Positions 47,929-61,000 of a stretch of DNA of 64,000 nucleotides are shown in pieces. The first letter of the stretch is position 1. Each line of letters begins with the position of its first letter. The notes under the pieces were generated by a model. It was not told the DNA's origin and did no database searches. It worked only from the letters and a program-made list of their open reading frames with translations. The translations under genes were made by a program, and so were the position numbers. The stretch lies in contig NC_083562.1 in NCBI RefSeq assembly GCF_019925205.1, forward strand, positions 23,560,001 to 23,624,000, in the 5' to 3' direction. Source of the stretch: Metopolophium dirhodum (Eukaryota > Arthropoda > Insecta > Hemiptera > Aphididae).

Positions 47929-47940
47929 ATTCACAATATT
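47929..47940 (+). repeat. Left target-site duplication of the truncated SINE
   Basis: ATTCACAATATT, identical to 47990-48001. Confidence 0.85.
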
Positions 47941-47989
47941 TTTTTTTTTTTTGATCTTAAGCTTCGGCAACTATGGCCATTAGCTGAAC
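47941..47989 (-). mobile_element. 5'-truncated SINE copy (3' end only)
   Basis: On the minus strand it reads AGCTAATGGCCATAG, then AGCTTAAGATC and a poly(A) run. This is the same 3' end as the SINE at 43143-43420 (AGCTAATTGCCATAGG, GGCTTAAGATC, poly(A)), with a few substitutions and a 3-nt indel. It is flanked by a perfect 12-bp duplication ATTCACAATATT, so it is an independent insertion truncated during reverse transcription. Confidence 0.85.
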
Positions 47990-48001
47990 ATTCACAATAT
48001 T
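47990..48001 (+). repeat. Right target-site duplication of the truncated SINE
   Basis: ATTCACAATATT, identical to 47929-47940. Confidence 0.85.
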
Positions 48002-48549
48002 ATTTGGGGTTAGGTTAGGTAAATGATAAATATACATAATATTACAATAGCTTTATTTCGCGTACAGAACAATACGTTCAGACTTCAGACACATTTAAAA
48101 AACATTACATACCTACAACTGTAGTTACATAATATTATCAATCCAAAGTAATGCATTATAATTACATGAACCTATTAATGAGACATTACAAAATTTACTT
48201 TTTTCTTGAACCATCAACAGTTGTACCTTTAGGCTAATATAAGTAAGTTGTAAATAGAGTATAAAGTATATAATTTAATGCAAAATGTTGGTTCACTAGT
48301 CACTACATCACTCATCTAAAATAGAATATTTATGTCTATAATAATTAACTCCTCCTCTTGTTTAAAATTTCAATTTAATATATTGAAATTTTCGGAAATA
48401 TATTCTACTTCGGAATATGAAAATTAAATTAAAAATATATATTATTGTGATTCAAAAAGGATTTTTTTTAGGAACCGTCACGAATTACATTATATATTAT
48501 AGGTACTACAAAATGTTTTACTTAGAACTGCATTTTAATATGAGATTTT

Positions 48550-49090
48550 CCACTGATTCCATATAATATATCACCGATGGATATCGATGGTGACGTCAGT
48601 TCAAGTACCGGTCGATCGATTCCGTTCGATAGCATGGCAGGCTTAGAGGCACGAGTACCCCTGCCGCGCCCACCTGGACGCCAGGCCGTGACAATTATTA
48701 TTAATATAATATAATTGTAGTACTTGACGCATTCCTCGATGTGAGATCAAACTTTCCAGCCATCCGCAACCACCTTAGCAACCACCGGCTCCGGCCACGT
48801 ACATCATCGGAACTATATATAAATATAATATACCTAGTGGAGATCGGGCGCGTGAAGTGGTGGGTTGGTGGGTGCTGGCGGAAAAGGATTTCGCCTGGAA
48901 GTTCGATGAACTCTGACAGTTTGCCGGCCATAAATCCCGGAAATTTGCCGATGAGAGCAAATGCGCTGTACATATACGTGTGTATATGTGTGTGCGTGCG
49001 TGTTTCGATGGTGATGTAGAAAACGGTTATCTCATTCTGCCAACACGCATCGCGGACCCTTTGCCATCGGGTTCTATTTCTTCTTTCTTT
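48550..49090. other. GC-richer block upstream of Pde11
   Basis: A GC-richer stretch with overlapping open frames on both strands, none recognised. It contains a second perfect TGACGTCA (48591-48598). It could be a promoter region or an untranslated exon. Confidence 0.3.
48591..48598. promoter_or_regulatory. Second CRE palindrome
   Basis: TGACGTCA, about 5.7 kb upstream of the Pde11 ATG at the edge of a GC-richer block. The same chance caveat applies as for the site at 45682. Confidence 0.25.
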
Positions 49091-49109
49091 TTTTTTTTGA
49101 TAAATAAAA

Positions 49110-49810
49110 CTTAATTTATAATCCATACAAAATTGATAATAAGTAAATTTAATAACAATAGATACATTAGATAGTGATACGAATGCGTTTCGAAATGGTA
49201 TAGATACATGGTTAAGTGATAGCTGAAGTATTTTGTTCCTACTAAGGTTTAAATTTAATTTGGACCGATTTTTGTTCTTTTATATTGTTTTATATTTACT
49301 ATAGACGAATTATAAACGTTGTAGGTATTGTTCTGCTCTATTAGAATATATTTATTTGTTGTAAGTTTTATGGTGTCATCTGCATAAGTTGTTTGAGTTG
49401 TAAGACTTATTTTGAGGAGATCAGCATTGTGAATACTATAGACGATATTATATAGTATACTCTGCTCCCTTAGGGTAGGTAATAGGACATTAACTTTATA
49501 GTAGGAGGAATAAGAATAATTATTTTTACTATGAAAATCGATCTTCAAGATAGGATTTTAAAATGAAAAATATGGAGTGCGTAAAACGATTTTAATTTGA
49601 AAAGCAGTCCGTCGTACCAGATGCAGTCAAACGCTCATGTGATATCGATAAATACAACTGTCCTATGTTTTTTTTTCAAATGATGATAATATTTCATCGA
49701 TGTTTCTTTGTACTTGGTAAATTGTTGAATAATATGAATGGAATATAAATTGAATGTTTGGTCTAATTGGTACAGCTCTATTGATGAGTAATTTTCAGAG
49801 TTTTTCTAGT
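49110..49810 (-). pseudogene. Decayed Jockey-type LINE reverse transcriptase
   Basis: Minus-strand fragments in family order: SYYSTIYQVQRNIDEILSSF (thumb-side motif like HSTI..V.RI.D.I), then FIDIT-stop-AFDCIWYDGLLFKL (49611-49634 for the AFD core), then SYLEDRFS-like and YYKVNVLLPTLREQSILYNI, then TTYADDTIKL with the catalytic YADDT at 49386-49372. The blocks lie in different frames and include an in-frame stop, so the copy is dead. No ORF1, tail or target duplication could be assigned. Confidence 0.7.
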
Positions 49811-52800
49811 GATAACACCGTGTTACAACTTATACATATTATATTACCGTTTGCCTGCTGACTCTCACAATATTTTACTACTCATGTGGGGGACTTTTGC
49901 TACATGCATGCAAACTAGTAAACCAGTCTAATACGACGGCCACGCGTCTTATTGTCACAATAATACAAATGAATGACGACTAAAAAACTGTGTTGTCGAC
50001 GACTGGTTTTTCATAAGCTATCAAAGAAAAGTTGCGACCGGGACGGTATTTTTTGCGAAACGTCTACTCGCGTATAATACAATTATTGAGCAATATGTGT
50101 AGTGTATAGGTATTAATATGTGGAGAATAAAAATATCACCATTTCAGGTCATAAACTACACTTTGTATAGCAACTTTAACTAACCTTAAGTATGATCGTT
50201 GATGTTTCATTCATTGTTTATTTACTTATAGATATTTTGTGTTGGTGGCAAAAAAATACCTCTCCAAAAAAATTATATTTATATTAATAATAAATAAAAC
50301 GACTAAACAGAACCTCAATAATACGTTTATGAAAAACAAATATACTGTTTGATAGAAAGAATATTGGTATTTATTTATTATTGTTTCAAAAGATATACAG
50401 TTTAAATTTACAATTAATAAGTAAAATTATTATGTGCCTCAGACAGCTTTTCATTTCGACTTTATTATTATTGCATTATTATTTATTATAACGTTAAGTT
50501 GTTTATGGTATTCTATTTACATAAAAATGTATTGATTGTTCACCCCATCAAGGCAAAATTTAAACAATTACCAGCAACAGTATATTATTTACTTTTTATT
50601 TTTAATTGACTCAGAACCTAGAACTCATAATAATTACAATTCCAGTATCATTTGAAAATCAATATGTTGATCTGAATACTTGAACACAATACATCCGACA
50701 TTATACATTAGGAAATTCATTTTCTTTCCATTTGTTGTTTCTAAATCTGAGAAAGTATAAATCCATATACAATAATAGTTTGGTATGGAATTACAATATT
50801 ATTTTTCCAAGAAGTGCTCGAAGGATATTCGTAAGTGAAAAAAATGTAATGATGATAAGATTTCAGAGGAGAAACTCAAAAACAAGTCATGCTTACACAA
50901 TGTTATCCACACGGGCAGACAAAACTGAAACACAATTCCGTGTATTTTATCCGGGCGAATCGTTTCAGACTATGGCTTTAGTATAATTAACAAGCACTGA
51001 CAATATCGTTCGTCGCGTAATTTTGAATATTATTTTTTTTTAATTTCTGCCGGGGGGAATGAAAACGCATGTGACAATTACACGTGGCGTCAAACAAGAC
51101 GGTTGTCTTTCGACGATCAATATTCAAGTACCATCACGATATTCTGATGTATAATTATATAGGCCAAGTGTATCGCGGATGTAACACTACAGTTCGGTTT
51201 TATCTTTTTTTCTGTACATAATAATAATAATAATTGCGGCGTAAAATACAAACGCACACAATGCACAACTCGATATTAAAAAGTAGATAGGTACTCATAT
51301 TATGATACACTAACAGAATATATTTCTCATTTATTGGGATTCGCTAAAGTTATAGAAAATAAAAATAAATTTTAAATGTTGAAAAAAATACACTGAAAAC
51401 GTTTATGAACCGTCGAAGGCACGCCATATTTTTCTCATTGCGTGATAATACGAAAAACGAATAAACGACATGCTGTACTATTTTTCTATGGGTCCTATAT
51501 ATATAGTATGCAGTTTGGAGAAAACGATTTGTTTTAAGGGAATATTGTGTCTTGGAGGTAAACAGAATACAATGATACTGTTATGGTCGTCCAGCAGTTA
51601 TCGAAATCACGGGGCTGCTAAAATAGTCAATAACATAACAAAAAAAAAATAATAATAATATGAACAAATTGCAAGATAAAAACACTCGCCACCGTCTGAA
51701 CCATTTTAAATGAAACACTAAAGTTTTCTTTTAACATCCGTGTGTTTTCGGCAAATATAAAAATGAAAAAACCAAGTTAAGTTACTCGTCAGAACAATGT
51801 GATCTTCAGTAGCTGTAGTGGAGGTCCTAGATGGATTCCAAAAACGGCAAAAACTTGTACCTACTGTAAATACAAAATAATTAGAAATTTAATAGTATTT
51901 GCCTGCGACAATAACGAAATTATATTTTGCGCTTGTCGAAGATATTTCAAATTCAATAAATAAAATAAAAACAAAAATATAGTCTGCACTTAAAATTTAT
52001 TAATTCGGGAGCGGCGAAGTATTGGGCTCTAGCTCAGATTTAACGCGCTGTATAATGAATGATACAATTGGTGATAAAATCAAGTTGTCGATTGAAGTAA
52101 TTTAAGTTAAATGTATATATTTTTATATATATTATACTTATACAACATACATAGTATATGCCCAGTTTTAAGCAGATAGTTATTGCCCCAGATGAATAAT
52201 TGACCAATAGCCATTGACCTAATTTTGATCCCCTATATTCCATTGACTCGTAAAATCGATAAATATTGACTATTATATATACTTTTCAAAGTTATTCATA
52301 TAATAATTATTATAAACTTACAGTATTTAATTGGTCCATACGAGATAAGTGTCGAAATTTTAATGACTAAAATCCATATTTATTATTATGTACAGTATAA
52401 AATCATCTGGGTTAGGGTAAACGACTGGTAGTATATTATGAGTATAACGTTAGTCGATTATAATGAACACCGTACTCATATATTATGAGTATAATGTTTG
52501 AGCGACCTTCACAGATTTCCAATGGAAACCAGGTTACAGGTTCTATAATTTCTCCATATAATCACCATTAAACTTTATTCAGCAATAACCGATTGTTTAA
52601 TGAATCGTTAATCGTTATAAGGATGACCGTATAAGCAGTTATGTTTTGTTTTTTTAATTTAAACAAAAAAAAAAACAGTAAATCAATCAAAATATTAATT
52701 TTGTAATTTTTAATTTTATTTCATATCAAACAAAATATTCTACTCTGAAGCATTTGTGAGTTAAATAGTAAATAACTCAATAATATTAATATGTGTGAAT

Positions 52801-55800
52801 TACGCGACGTGAAAATTAGAACTTATCTGGAACTTTATTTTTCTCTAACACAATTTTATCAAGTTTCATAACTTTAAATAAGAAAATAAAATATGCTGTT
52901 ACCTATGTTGAAACTAGCTATTTAACTATAACACACAAAATATTGCAACACGAAACCACACAAAAAAATTAACTTAAAAATTTAGATAAATAAAACTTCA
53001 AAGAACGTTGTATTATTTTCAAAAAAATTAGGTAAGTACGAAAAAGTAAGTAGGTATACTAGGTGTGTACTTTATAGATAATATAATACTCATTAATTAG
53101 TCAAACGTAATACTCATCTACCCAAAAACTTTACCAGGCAATTTTGAGCATTTATCTAGTGTTATTTCTGTATAAAAAAAATCAATAATAATTATAATAA
53201 ATAAATAATTCATTTTGCAGAACAAATCGAACAATTTTTAGTATCGTTAAAAATCACAATTAGAAGAATGAGAAACAAATTTCCAATTATAATATTAAAA
53301 TATTTATTATTTCAATATTGAACTTTTTAACATAAAAATGAATCAAATATAAGAATCGACTATAGGCCATTGGGCTACTTCAAAATAAATGTTTTATTAA
53401 AATCAATCTTTTATACCTATCATTAGCTTATTCAATTTTATACACGATACGAACGAACTTTAATGTTTAGCCAATCGTATACAAACACTATAACAATATA
53501 ATAATATTAAAATTTGGTAGATTTTAACAATGAAAAGAGTCGGATAACAATAATATAGCTGAAGACAAACGAAAATACAATAAAAAAAAGTTTAATAGGT
53601 TCAAGGTGAAGGGTATCGTGAAAAAGACTGACACAATGAGAGCAAACAAAATGGCGACTGGAGAAGAAATAGTACCAATTGCGATGCGTGTACTCTGTCT
53701 TAGTATATTTGTGGACGGGATTGAGTAGATTATTAAATTTCTTTTTAAAAAAGAAATTATTTGGCTGACCCAGAGTTTCCCCGGCGTACCGATAGAATCG
53801 AATACGACGACTTTACTCTATTGTCCGCAGTATTTTTGTATACATATAAACGTCGGTTCACTATATTATGACACGACTTGAAAGCGAATCTGATTTTTAC
53901 CGTCGTGGAATTGAAATCTAGAAAAGTATTTTATTTTTCAATGAATAAAACGTCAGAATAATACATCGTCTTGTTATGATATCGCACGGTGGATGTTAAA
54001 ATATTATTTGTACCGTGAAACAATAGGAAAACGCAGAATATATAATACCTAATAAGTAAGAATATATTATAATACCTAATAAGAAATAATATATTGTACC
54101 TACCTATTTCGAATGACATAATACCTATTTTTTCTTCGCACCTTTAGCGTCAACGGAATAAATAAAAATAAACATACTGAATATATATCGTGGTGACATA
54201 ATATTATCATTACAGCACATATTTTAATTTATTTACTCAATAATCATAATATTGTATAGTACGGTAGCTTATGAAATTTGTTCAAACCAAATATTTTATT
54301 GGGTTATTGACGGCACCGCCGCCGTCACTGCGGTATATTCTATCGATAAATCCTGCAAATCCCCGCGGTGGATTATCGAATAATTTGTTTTACGGCTTAA
54401 TATATACGTGTGGAACGATCGAGGCAAAGCCGACGCGGAAAAATCGAAATACTCCGTTAAACCACCGAATTCACTCGGCACGCGCGGATTTCCCAAGCGT
54501 CTGCCTCGATGAAGGGAATCGCGGTCCGTAGACGGTCTCAGACGTGATCCAATTCGGATAACCGTCGTTGCAGCAATCATCATCGCGTGCATGCAGAAAC
54601 GGTCGAAATGGCGATAAATTCACCAGAAAAACAAATCACCCGTCGAGTTTAATATATATTTCATTGCCTATAGGTGAAACGATTGATTTTTACGACTGAA
54701 AACACAATAAAAACCGATTTGTATTCGATGGTCGCTGCTGAAACGGCCCTATAACTTATAGATCCAAATTAGTGAATCCTGTTTTCAATTTTTTTTCCTA
54801 TTTACTATTTACGTATAAATGTATAATGGTATGCTACTTTTTCTGTACGAACACAATTCTCATTTATGTTTAATAACGTTCTTGCTTTTATTTTTACTTG
54901 GTATTATGTATATACCTACATTATAGTATAGATTATATTTAGTTTAATATTATATTAATACAATATAGGTGCAATGCGTTTTTAATATTTATTTATGAAA
55001 CATTTTATGATGAAGTACCTTTACTGGGAGGGCTTTTCATTATATTATTTTCGTGTTATTATATATCTTAACAATTAAAAGCTTATTGTTCAGCTCCTGT
55101 AACGGATGGCCTAAATAAAAATTATGTTAAAATAACAAAATGTTATATTTTAATATTATAATACCCTGAGCCTTCACAAATAATTTTCTTGGCGAAGCCC
55201 AGCGCTTATAATATCTAAGAATCCAAAATTAAATAGTATAAAATATATAACATTTCCAGCCCTATAATATATAAGAAGCACAATTACAGTTCACGTTTAA
55301 CTAATTACTATTTATAATGTTCGGTGACTTGAAACGGTTTTGTCTCTTATAATAATATATTAATCACAGGGATTACATAGTATTGCTATCATACCACCAA
55401 ATGCGCACTTGGGTGAGTGTATTTAAATGCTTAACCCATACAGTGCAAGCTGTATATTTTGTAATGTACAAACGGTTCGATCTTGATATGAGAATATTTA
55501 ACCTAATAAATTATTATAGTCTTCAAAAATCATTATTCAAGCATAAAAAGTGTGCATAATATAATAAAGCTAATGTACTTTGTGTCTTTGCGTATAAGTC
55601 GAAATCCGATTTATGAGACCATAATGTATATTACAAGTTACAATACAACCGAGAGTATTCTGGTTTTTGATAAAATGATAACTCTATACCTGACAAAGTA
55701 TACTACAACGTTTAAATTATTGCTGTTTGTATGTATTGGAAATGGAGTTTTGTTACACTTTTACAAATAAATATTATTTATAACATGCAGTTAACATATA

Positions 55801-57099
55801 TTGTTATTAATTTTCTTCATGTTTGTGTTATACGGTTATGTCAATTAAATTTAGAATTTATTTTTTTAATCTTCCAAATATTTGTGGGTTTTAAATGTTT
55901 TAAATGTTTATTGTTTCTCTGGGGCTTCAATTACGTATGCATAGAGTCTAAAGTGTAGACAGTGCAGTAGACCATGAACGTTGATTTTACATTTATAATA
56001 CGGAATAATAAAACAATATCAGATATATTATAATTTGATTTGATTTTTCACGGCAACTATCCAAAAAACGACACGTCAGAGAATTTATCAAAACTAAGTA
56101 TGGGTATTATATTTAGGAAATTGAATTTAAAAAATGGTATCTCAGTACATCATTGTATACAATGTATTCAATGTATACATTCTTTATTAAGGATAAAATC
56201 TCAAGATTGTTGGCTGCTGTCAACTGTCAAGTTACATAACATAATATTTTTAAACTTCGATGATACAACATTCATTGGTTCAAATGCCAGTTGAGGATAT
56301 TATTGTGATATTATTTTCCAAGAATGAAAAATTATCATAAATATTAAGTGGAGTCCGTTATCATCTCAAAGAATAAATAAAAATAAATAAATATATTGAT
56401 GGACACTGAGATCACATCTAGAAAAATAAAAATTACTTTCAGAAAATTAAATAACAGAACATGAAAGTATATTAAATTTAATTCAAGACTAAGAAACTTG
56501 AAACTTCTCATGCCTCGTGCATTATAATTCATTTTAAGATATAATTTCATATTAACCAATTATACCAGACGTGAATAACCCATTAAGTGTACAGTTATGT
56601 AATACATGTTCAATCTAATAATTTAATAATAAGTCACAGATGCTTTTTGCTTTACATGATAATTTGTATACAAAATGATTTGCATGCGTTTCTATATGTT
56701 CGTCTATGTACAAGTAAACAACCAACCATGAAATATCGAGTTTTAAGGGGAAAACTTAAGTTTTTAATGTTATGAATTGCATCGAAGACAAACACATTCT
56801 GGCAAAAGTTTAGTGACAGCGTATAATTCAAACTGTCCATTTAGAAATTTTACGGAAATCTCTTGCCATCTCAATAAAGTATAATAATATATTCCTTTAA
56901 TTTAATGTTCGAAATGCTTCCTAACTTATTCTTGAACACATTAGTCTTATATAGATAATAACTTATGTCTTATGAATACTCGATACCCGACGAATCAAAT
57001 ATAATGAATAAATAACATAATTGCATTTTCTTATTTTCGTTATGACACTAACGGAAATTTATATGTTTTTCAATCTACTTAGGGATATAATAAAAATAA
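49811..57099. other. Upstream AT-rich DNA, no recognised gene
   Basis: Mostly AT-rich. A GC-richer block at about 54290-54610 has short open frames on both strands without a recognised product. Small local duplications occur near 52430-52495 and 54035-54095. Nothing else is supported. Confidence 0.6.
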
Positions 57100-58075
57100 A
57101 AAGATTTCCATTGGCAACTGAATCAATTAAGAACGGCTCAGCCGATTTGGCTCATTTTTTTTTTTAAATAAATAATTTTTTTTATAATAATATTTCGAAA
57201 TATTTCTAGTGAGGTTTTTACAGAAATAAAATTAGAAAAGTTGTCTGGAAAATAGGAAAATTCGGGAAAAACTGAAAGTCCTTTTCTTAAGGGGATATTT
57301 CTATAAATCGTTTTTTGTCTATAAATGGTGTATAGTAAATAAGTAGAAATACAGTAGAAATTAGAATTTTTTCTATTTAAATGGTTGCCACTGGTTACAT
57401 AATATAATATAATATTGTTATAGATGTGATATAATAATGTTCACTTATAATTTTGATATTTGGTCACAGTATTTTTTACCTACAGTGGTTTATCCAAAGT
57501 TAATAGATCGAAAGACTACTAGATCACTTTCAATAAAAGTTATATTAATAGATTTCTTGGGACTTGGAGGGTGTTTATAGCTTATTTTTCAGCCCCTATA
57601 AAGGGTAGCTAGTGGGTAGCTCGCACATGAATTTACATCATATATCATCTATCATGATAGAAGAATATTCATTTTTTGTTTATTTGTATCAGTTACATTA
57701 TATTATTATAATAATTAGGTAATAAAAATATGGCATATACCTACATTTTTTAACAAATATATTTATAAAAAAAAAAAACAAATCTTTACATGGGCAACGC
57801 CGGGCTAGGTAGCTAAATAAATTTCAAAAATTACTGGACCGTTTTCAATAAAAAGTTAAGAATAAATTCCTTGAGACTTGGAGGGTGTATCTTCTTTTTT
57901 CAACCTAGGGTAGCTATTTATTTGGTTTATTTATCTAATTGAAACAGATGGCATAATATAGAATTTTTGAAAAAAAATCTATTTTATTACTTTTACAATA
58001 ATTATTAGATATATGGTAGTTGCATTTTTTTACGAATATATTTATAAAAAAAAAAAACAATATACTGTTACATTT
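57100..58075 (+). repeat. Pair of diverged direct repeats, Helitron-like or other interspersed repeat
   Basis: Unit 1 (about 57500-57785) and unit 2 (about 57815-58073) share TTTCAATAAAA, GACTTGGAGGGTGT, AGGGTAGCTA and the ending ATATTTATA followed by a long A run and CAA, spaced about 280-315 bp. Between them is GGGCAACGCCGGGCTAGGTA, and before them GGCTCAGCCGATTTGGCTCA; both phrases recur in arthropod interspersed repeats. The class assignment is uncertain. Confidence 0.6.
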
Positions 58076-61000
58076 ATGTCGACGTATTTTTACAAATGAC
58101 AGTCAAAGCTCAAAGGAAAAATTATCACTTAAATATTATTCATAGTGGTGTTTAGTTTTATATAGACAAACATTGGTTGGTCTAATATATAGATATTTCT
58201 GAAATCAGTATAAATCGTATCAGAAATCCAGGACAATGTAATATAGTGTTATTCTATATTTTACGGCACGTAATTAGCTATTTTACAACTATACACAATA
58301 TAAACTTACATATTAAATCATTATTTGCTATTAAATTTGCTTATGATAGTACCAAAGTCCAAATGTCAACTAAAGAGTTTTATGGAACGAAACTCTGCTA
58401 AGAGACAAATAAGCAGCATGTAAATATAATGGATAAAAAAGTTAGGTAAACAATTACTTGTAATAGTAGGGTGGATTTCGAAAAAAAAGAAAGTTTTGAG
58501 GATAAAAATAAATTATCATTACAATAATACAATATAACTCATTTTACACGAAAGTCGATGAAATAAGTTGTCACGATTTGCGCATATTTCACAGTTCATA
58601 CTTATACCATCCAGATGGTATTTACATAAGCCGTTCGCTCGTTATCCGTAGGCTTCAGTGAACCAAAATCAAAATGTATACCGTTCAAAAGCTGTTATGA
58701 TTTATCGCCAAGGCCAGATATACAGATTCAACACAATATCTTTCACGTCAGATTTTTCTTATCTCATTCGATGTATGAAAAATCGAACCATTTCGTGGAA
58801 CTTTTTATCACCTGAAATATGATGCTTTTGAGATATACTCGCGGCGAGGATGCAGCGTGAAAATTTAACGAAAATATTTGTCGTCAAAAAAACAACGGGA
58901 CATCGGGAAAGACGTGTCATTTTTTTTTTTTTACTCTTCAAACCTTCAGGGTAAAGATGGATACTGGCCTAATAAGTTACGACCCAGTAATGCTGCCTTA
59001 TTATCGGTTTACGCGCGTTTAATGGATGCCGTTCCATTCAACAAGATAAATAAAATCGATTGATAGTATAAACGTGTTTGTTGATTGACGTATTGAGTTT
59101 TGACTTTTATTTATTGAATCGGTGTTTTGGAGTTTGTTCGTGCGTCGTGCATTTCGACGAATTTGTCAATAAATTGTTTAATGAACTACACATTAGAACA
59201 TTACACAACATGTTTTATATTTAATAAACTCAGTTTAGATCTCTCGTTGGTTTTTTTCCGTTACGATTTCCATATTTTATTATGATGAAAACGTTGTTTG
59301 TGCATACAACTTCTCGCATTATAGTTAAAACTATACAGAAACATAGTGAAAACGCATCGTGGTGTACACAAAAAAAAAACAACACTAGGATTTAACATCA
59401 AGGACACGCGTGTAAAATATGATAATTTTTTTTCTATTTTTAACTTTAGACATTTACTCCGGCTTACATTCACGGTAATTCGTTGGTGCGCGGGGCGTTG
59501 TTATTGTTTTATGGATAAATGAAAGTCCATATATTTTACTGCGGTGGAGTCGGTGGCGCGGTCAGAGGTGGTGCGCACGTAAAGCATTTAAAATTATATA
59601 TAGGCACTTGTGTGGGACATGGTAAATAATATACAGGATGGTTGTTTTCTAACGATGTAATCGTTATTGTACAATACGTAATGTGCTATGGCATGTTCAA
59701 CGGTTCCACACTGTATGAATGCATAAAATAACATAAAATACGGTTGTTTTTTTTTTTATGAATTGTTCTATGTCTATGCTATCATACGGGTTCGCGTAGT
59801 CGAGTTGTAAATTTAATACGACAGTACGGTTATAAAAAAAAACGAAATGTCGCACTCCAAAGACCCAAAAACCCGTCAACGTCGAAATGTCCTGTCGTTC
59901 GAACACCCACTGTGTTTAACGAACCTAGGTCGGTCGACGTTTCCGAATCGGTACCCGGATTATTTCATATGTAATATCCTAAATGGAACCGCTTAACAAT
60001 ATTATATATGACTTTTTTAAAACAATTTCTTATAATTTTAAATTTATTATTGTAACCAAACGAAAATAATATATGAGTATTCGGTTTATAACTTTTATGT
60101 ACAAACATGTTATATTTGTCTACCTGATCATTTAAAATTAACAATATACATTTTTTATAAATATATTATGTCAAATTTTGAAATTGTTATGGTTGTGCAA
60201 CTACTTTGGATGTGTAATTTCAGGTTTATTAAGTATTTGGAAACGGTTTATTATTGGACGTAACCGACGTATAGTAAGAGTTTGGAGTCCTCCAACATAA
60301 AAAATTCGAAAAACCAAAGATACCAAGTAGATATAATTCCACGTTTAGGGGTGTATCCAAATCAACAATTAAGTCCTAAGTGCATGTCCTCCAAAAAACA
60401 ATTAAATCCTACACAACGATCAATAACTTGAATGCAAAAATCTTTATTTTTATTTCTTATAATAACCTTAATAATTTCTTATCGGTACAATTATTGTTGG
60501 AGCAAGTAGTGTGTGTGTATGTGTATATAGATATATGCAGGAATATCCGTGTAGGGCACAATATATGATCGTAATTTATTGTATTTGTAGTATAGCTACT
60601 GTATAATGTTATATATTTACTATATTAGTGATTTTGTTCTTTTTTAAATTGTACGAGTGCTATTCGCTAAATATTACCACTGCCGACACGGCGGTATAGT
60701 GTGAGTCTGACAATTCGAGTAGGTACACTCGCAATCGGAGTGAACAGTAACAACAACAGCTGCTGCTGCTGCTGTATGCGCCTCCGATTTCTTATTGTTA
60801 CCCAAATTTTAATCGGATTGCCGTTCTAAATGCGTTGGCATTGTGTAAGCGCGGTGCGATGAAATTGGCCGGGCAAAGGTGGAGACGGTGGACGACGACC
60901 GTGCGGTCAGGGCGGAGGGGTGACGCGATGGACGTGTCGGGAATGACGATCCGTGGAAGGTTTTTATCCCAAGGTTGCCGCCGGAAGACGATCCAAAACG

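Noticed and set aside
48003..48022. GGTTAGGTTAGG, resembling the insect telomere repeat TTAGG.
   Set aside because: Only two units; no interstitial telomere array.
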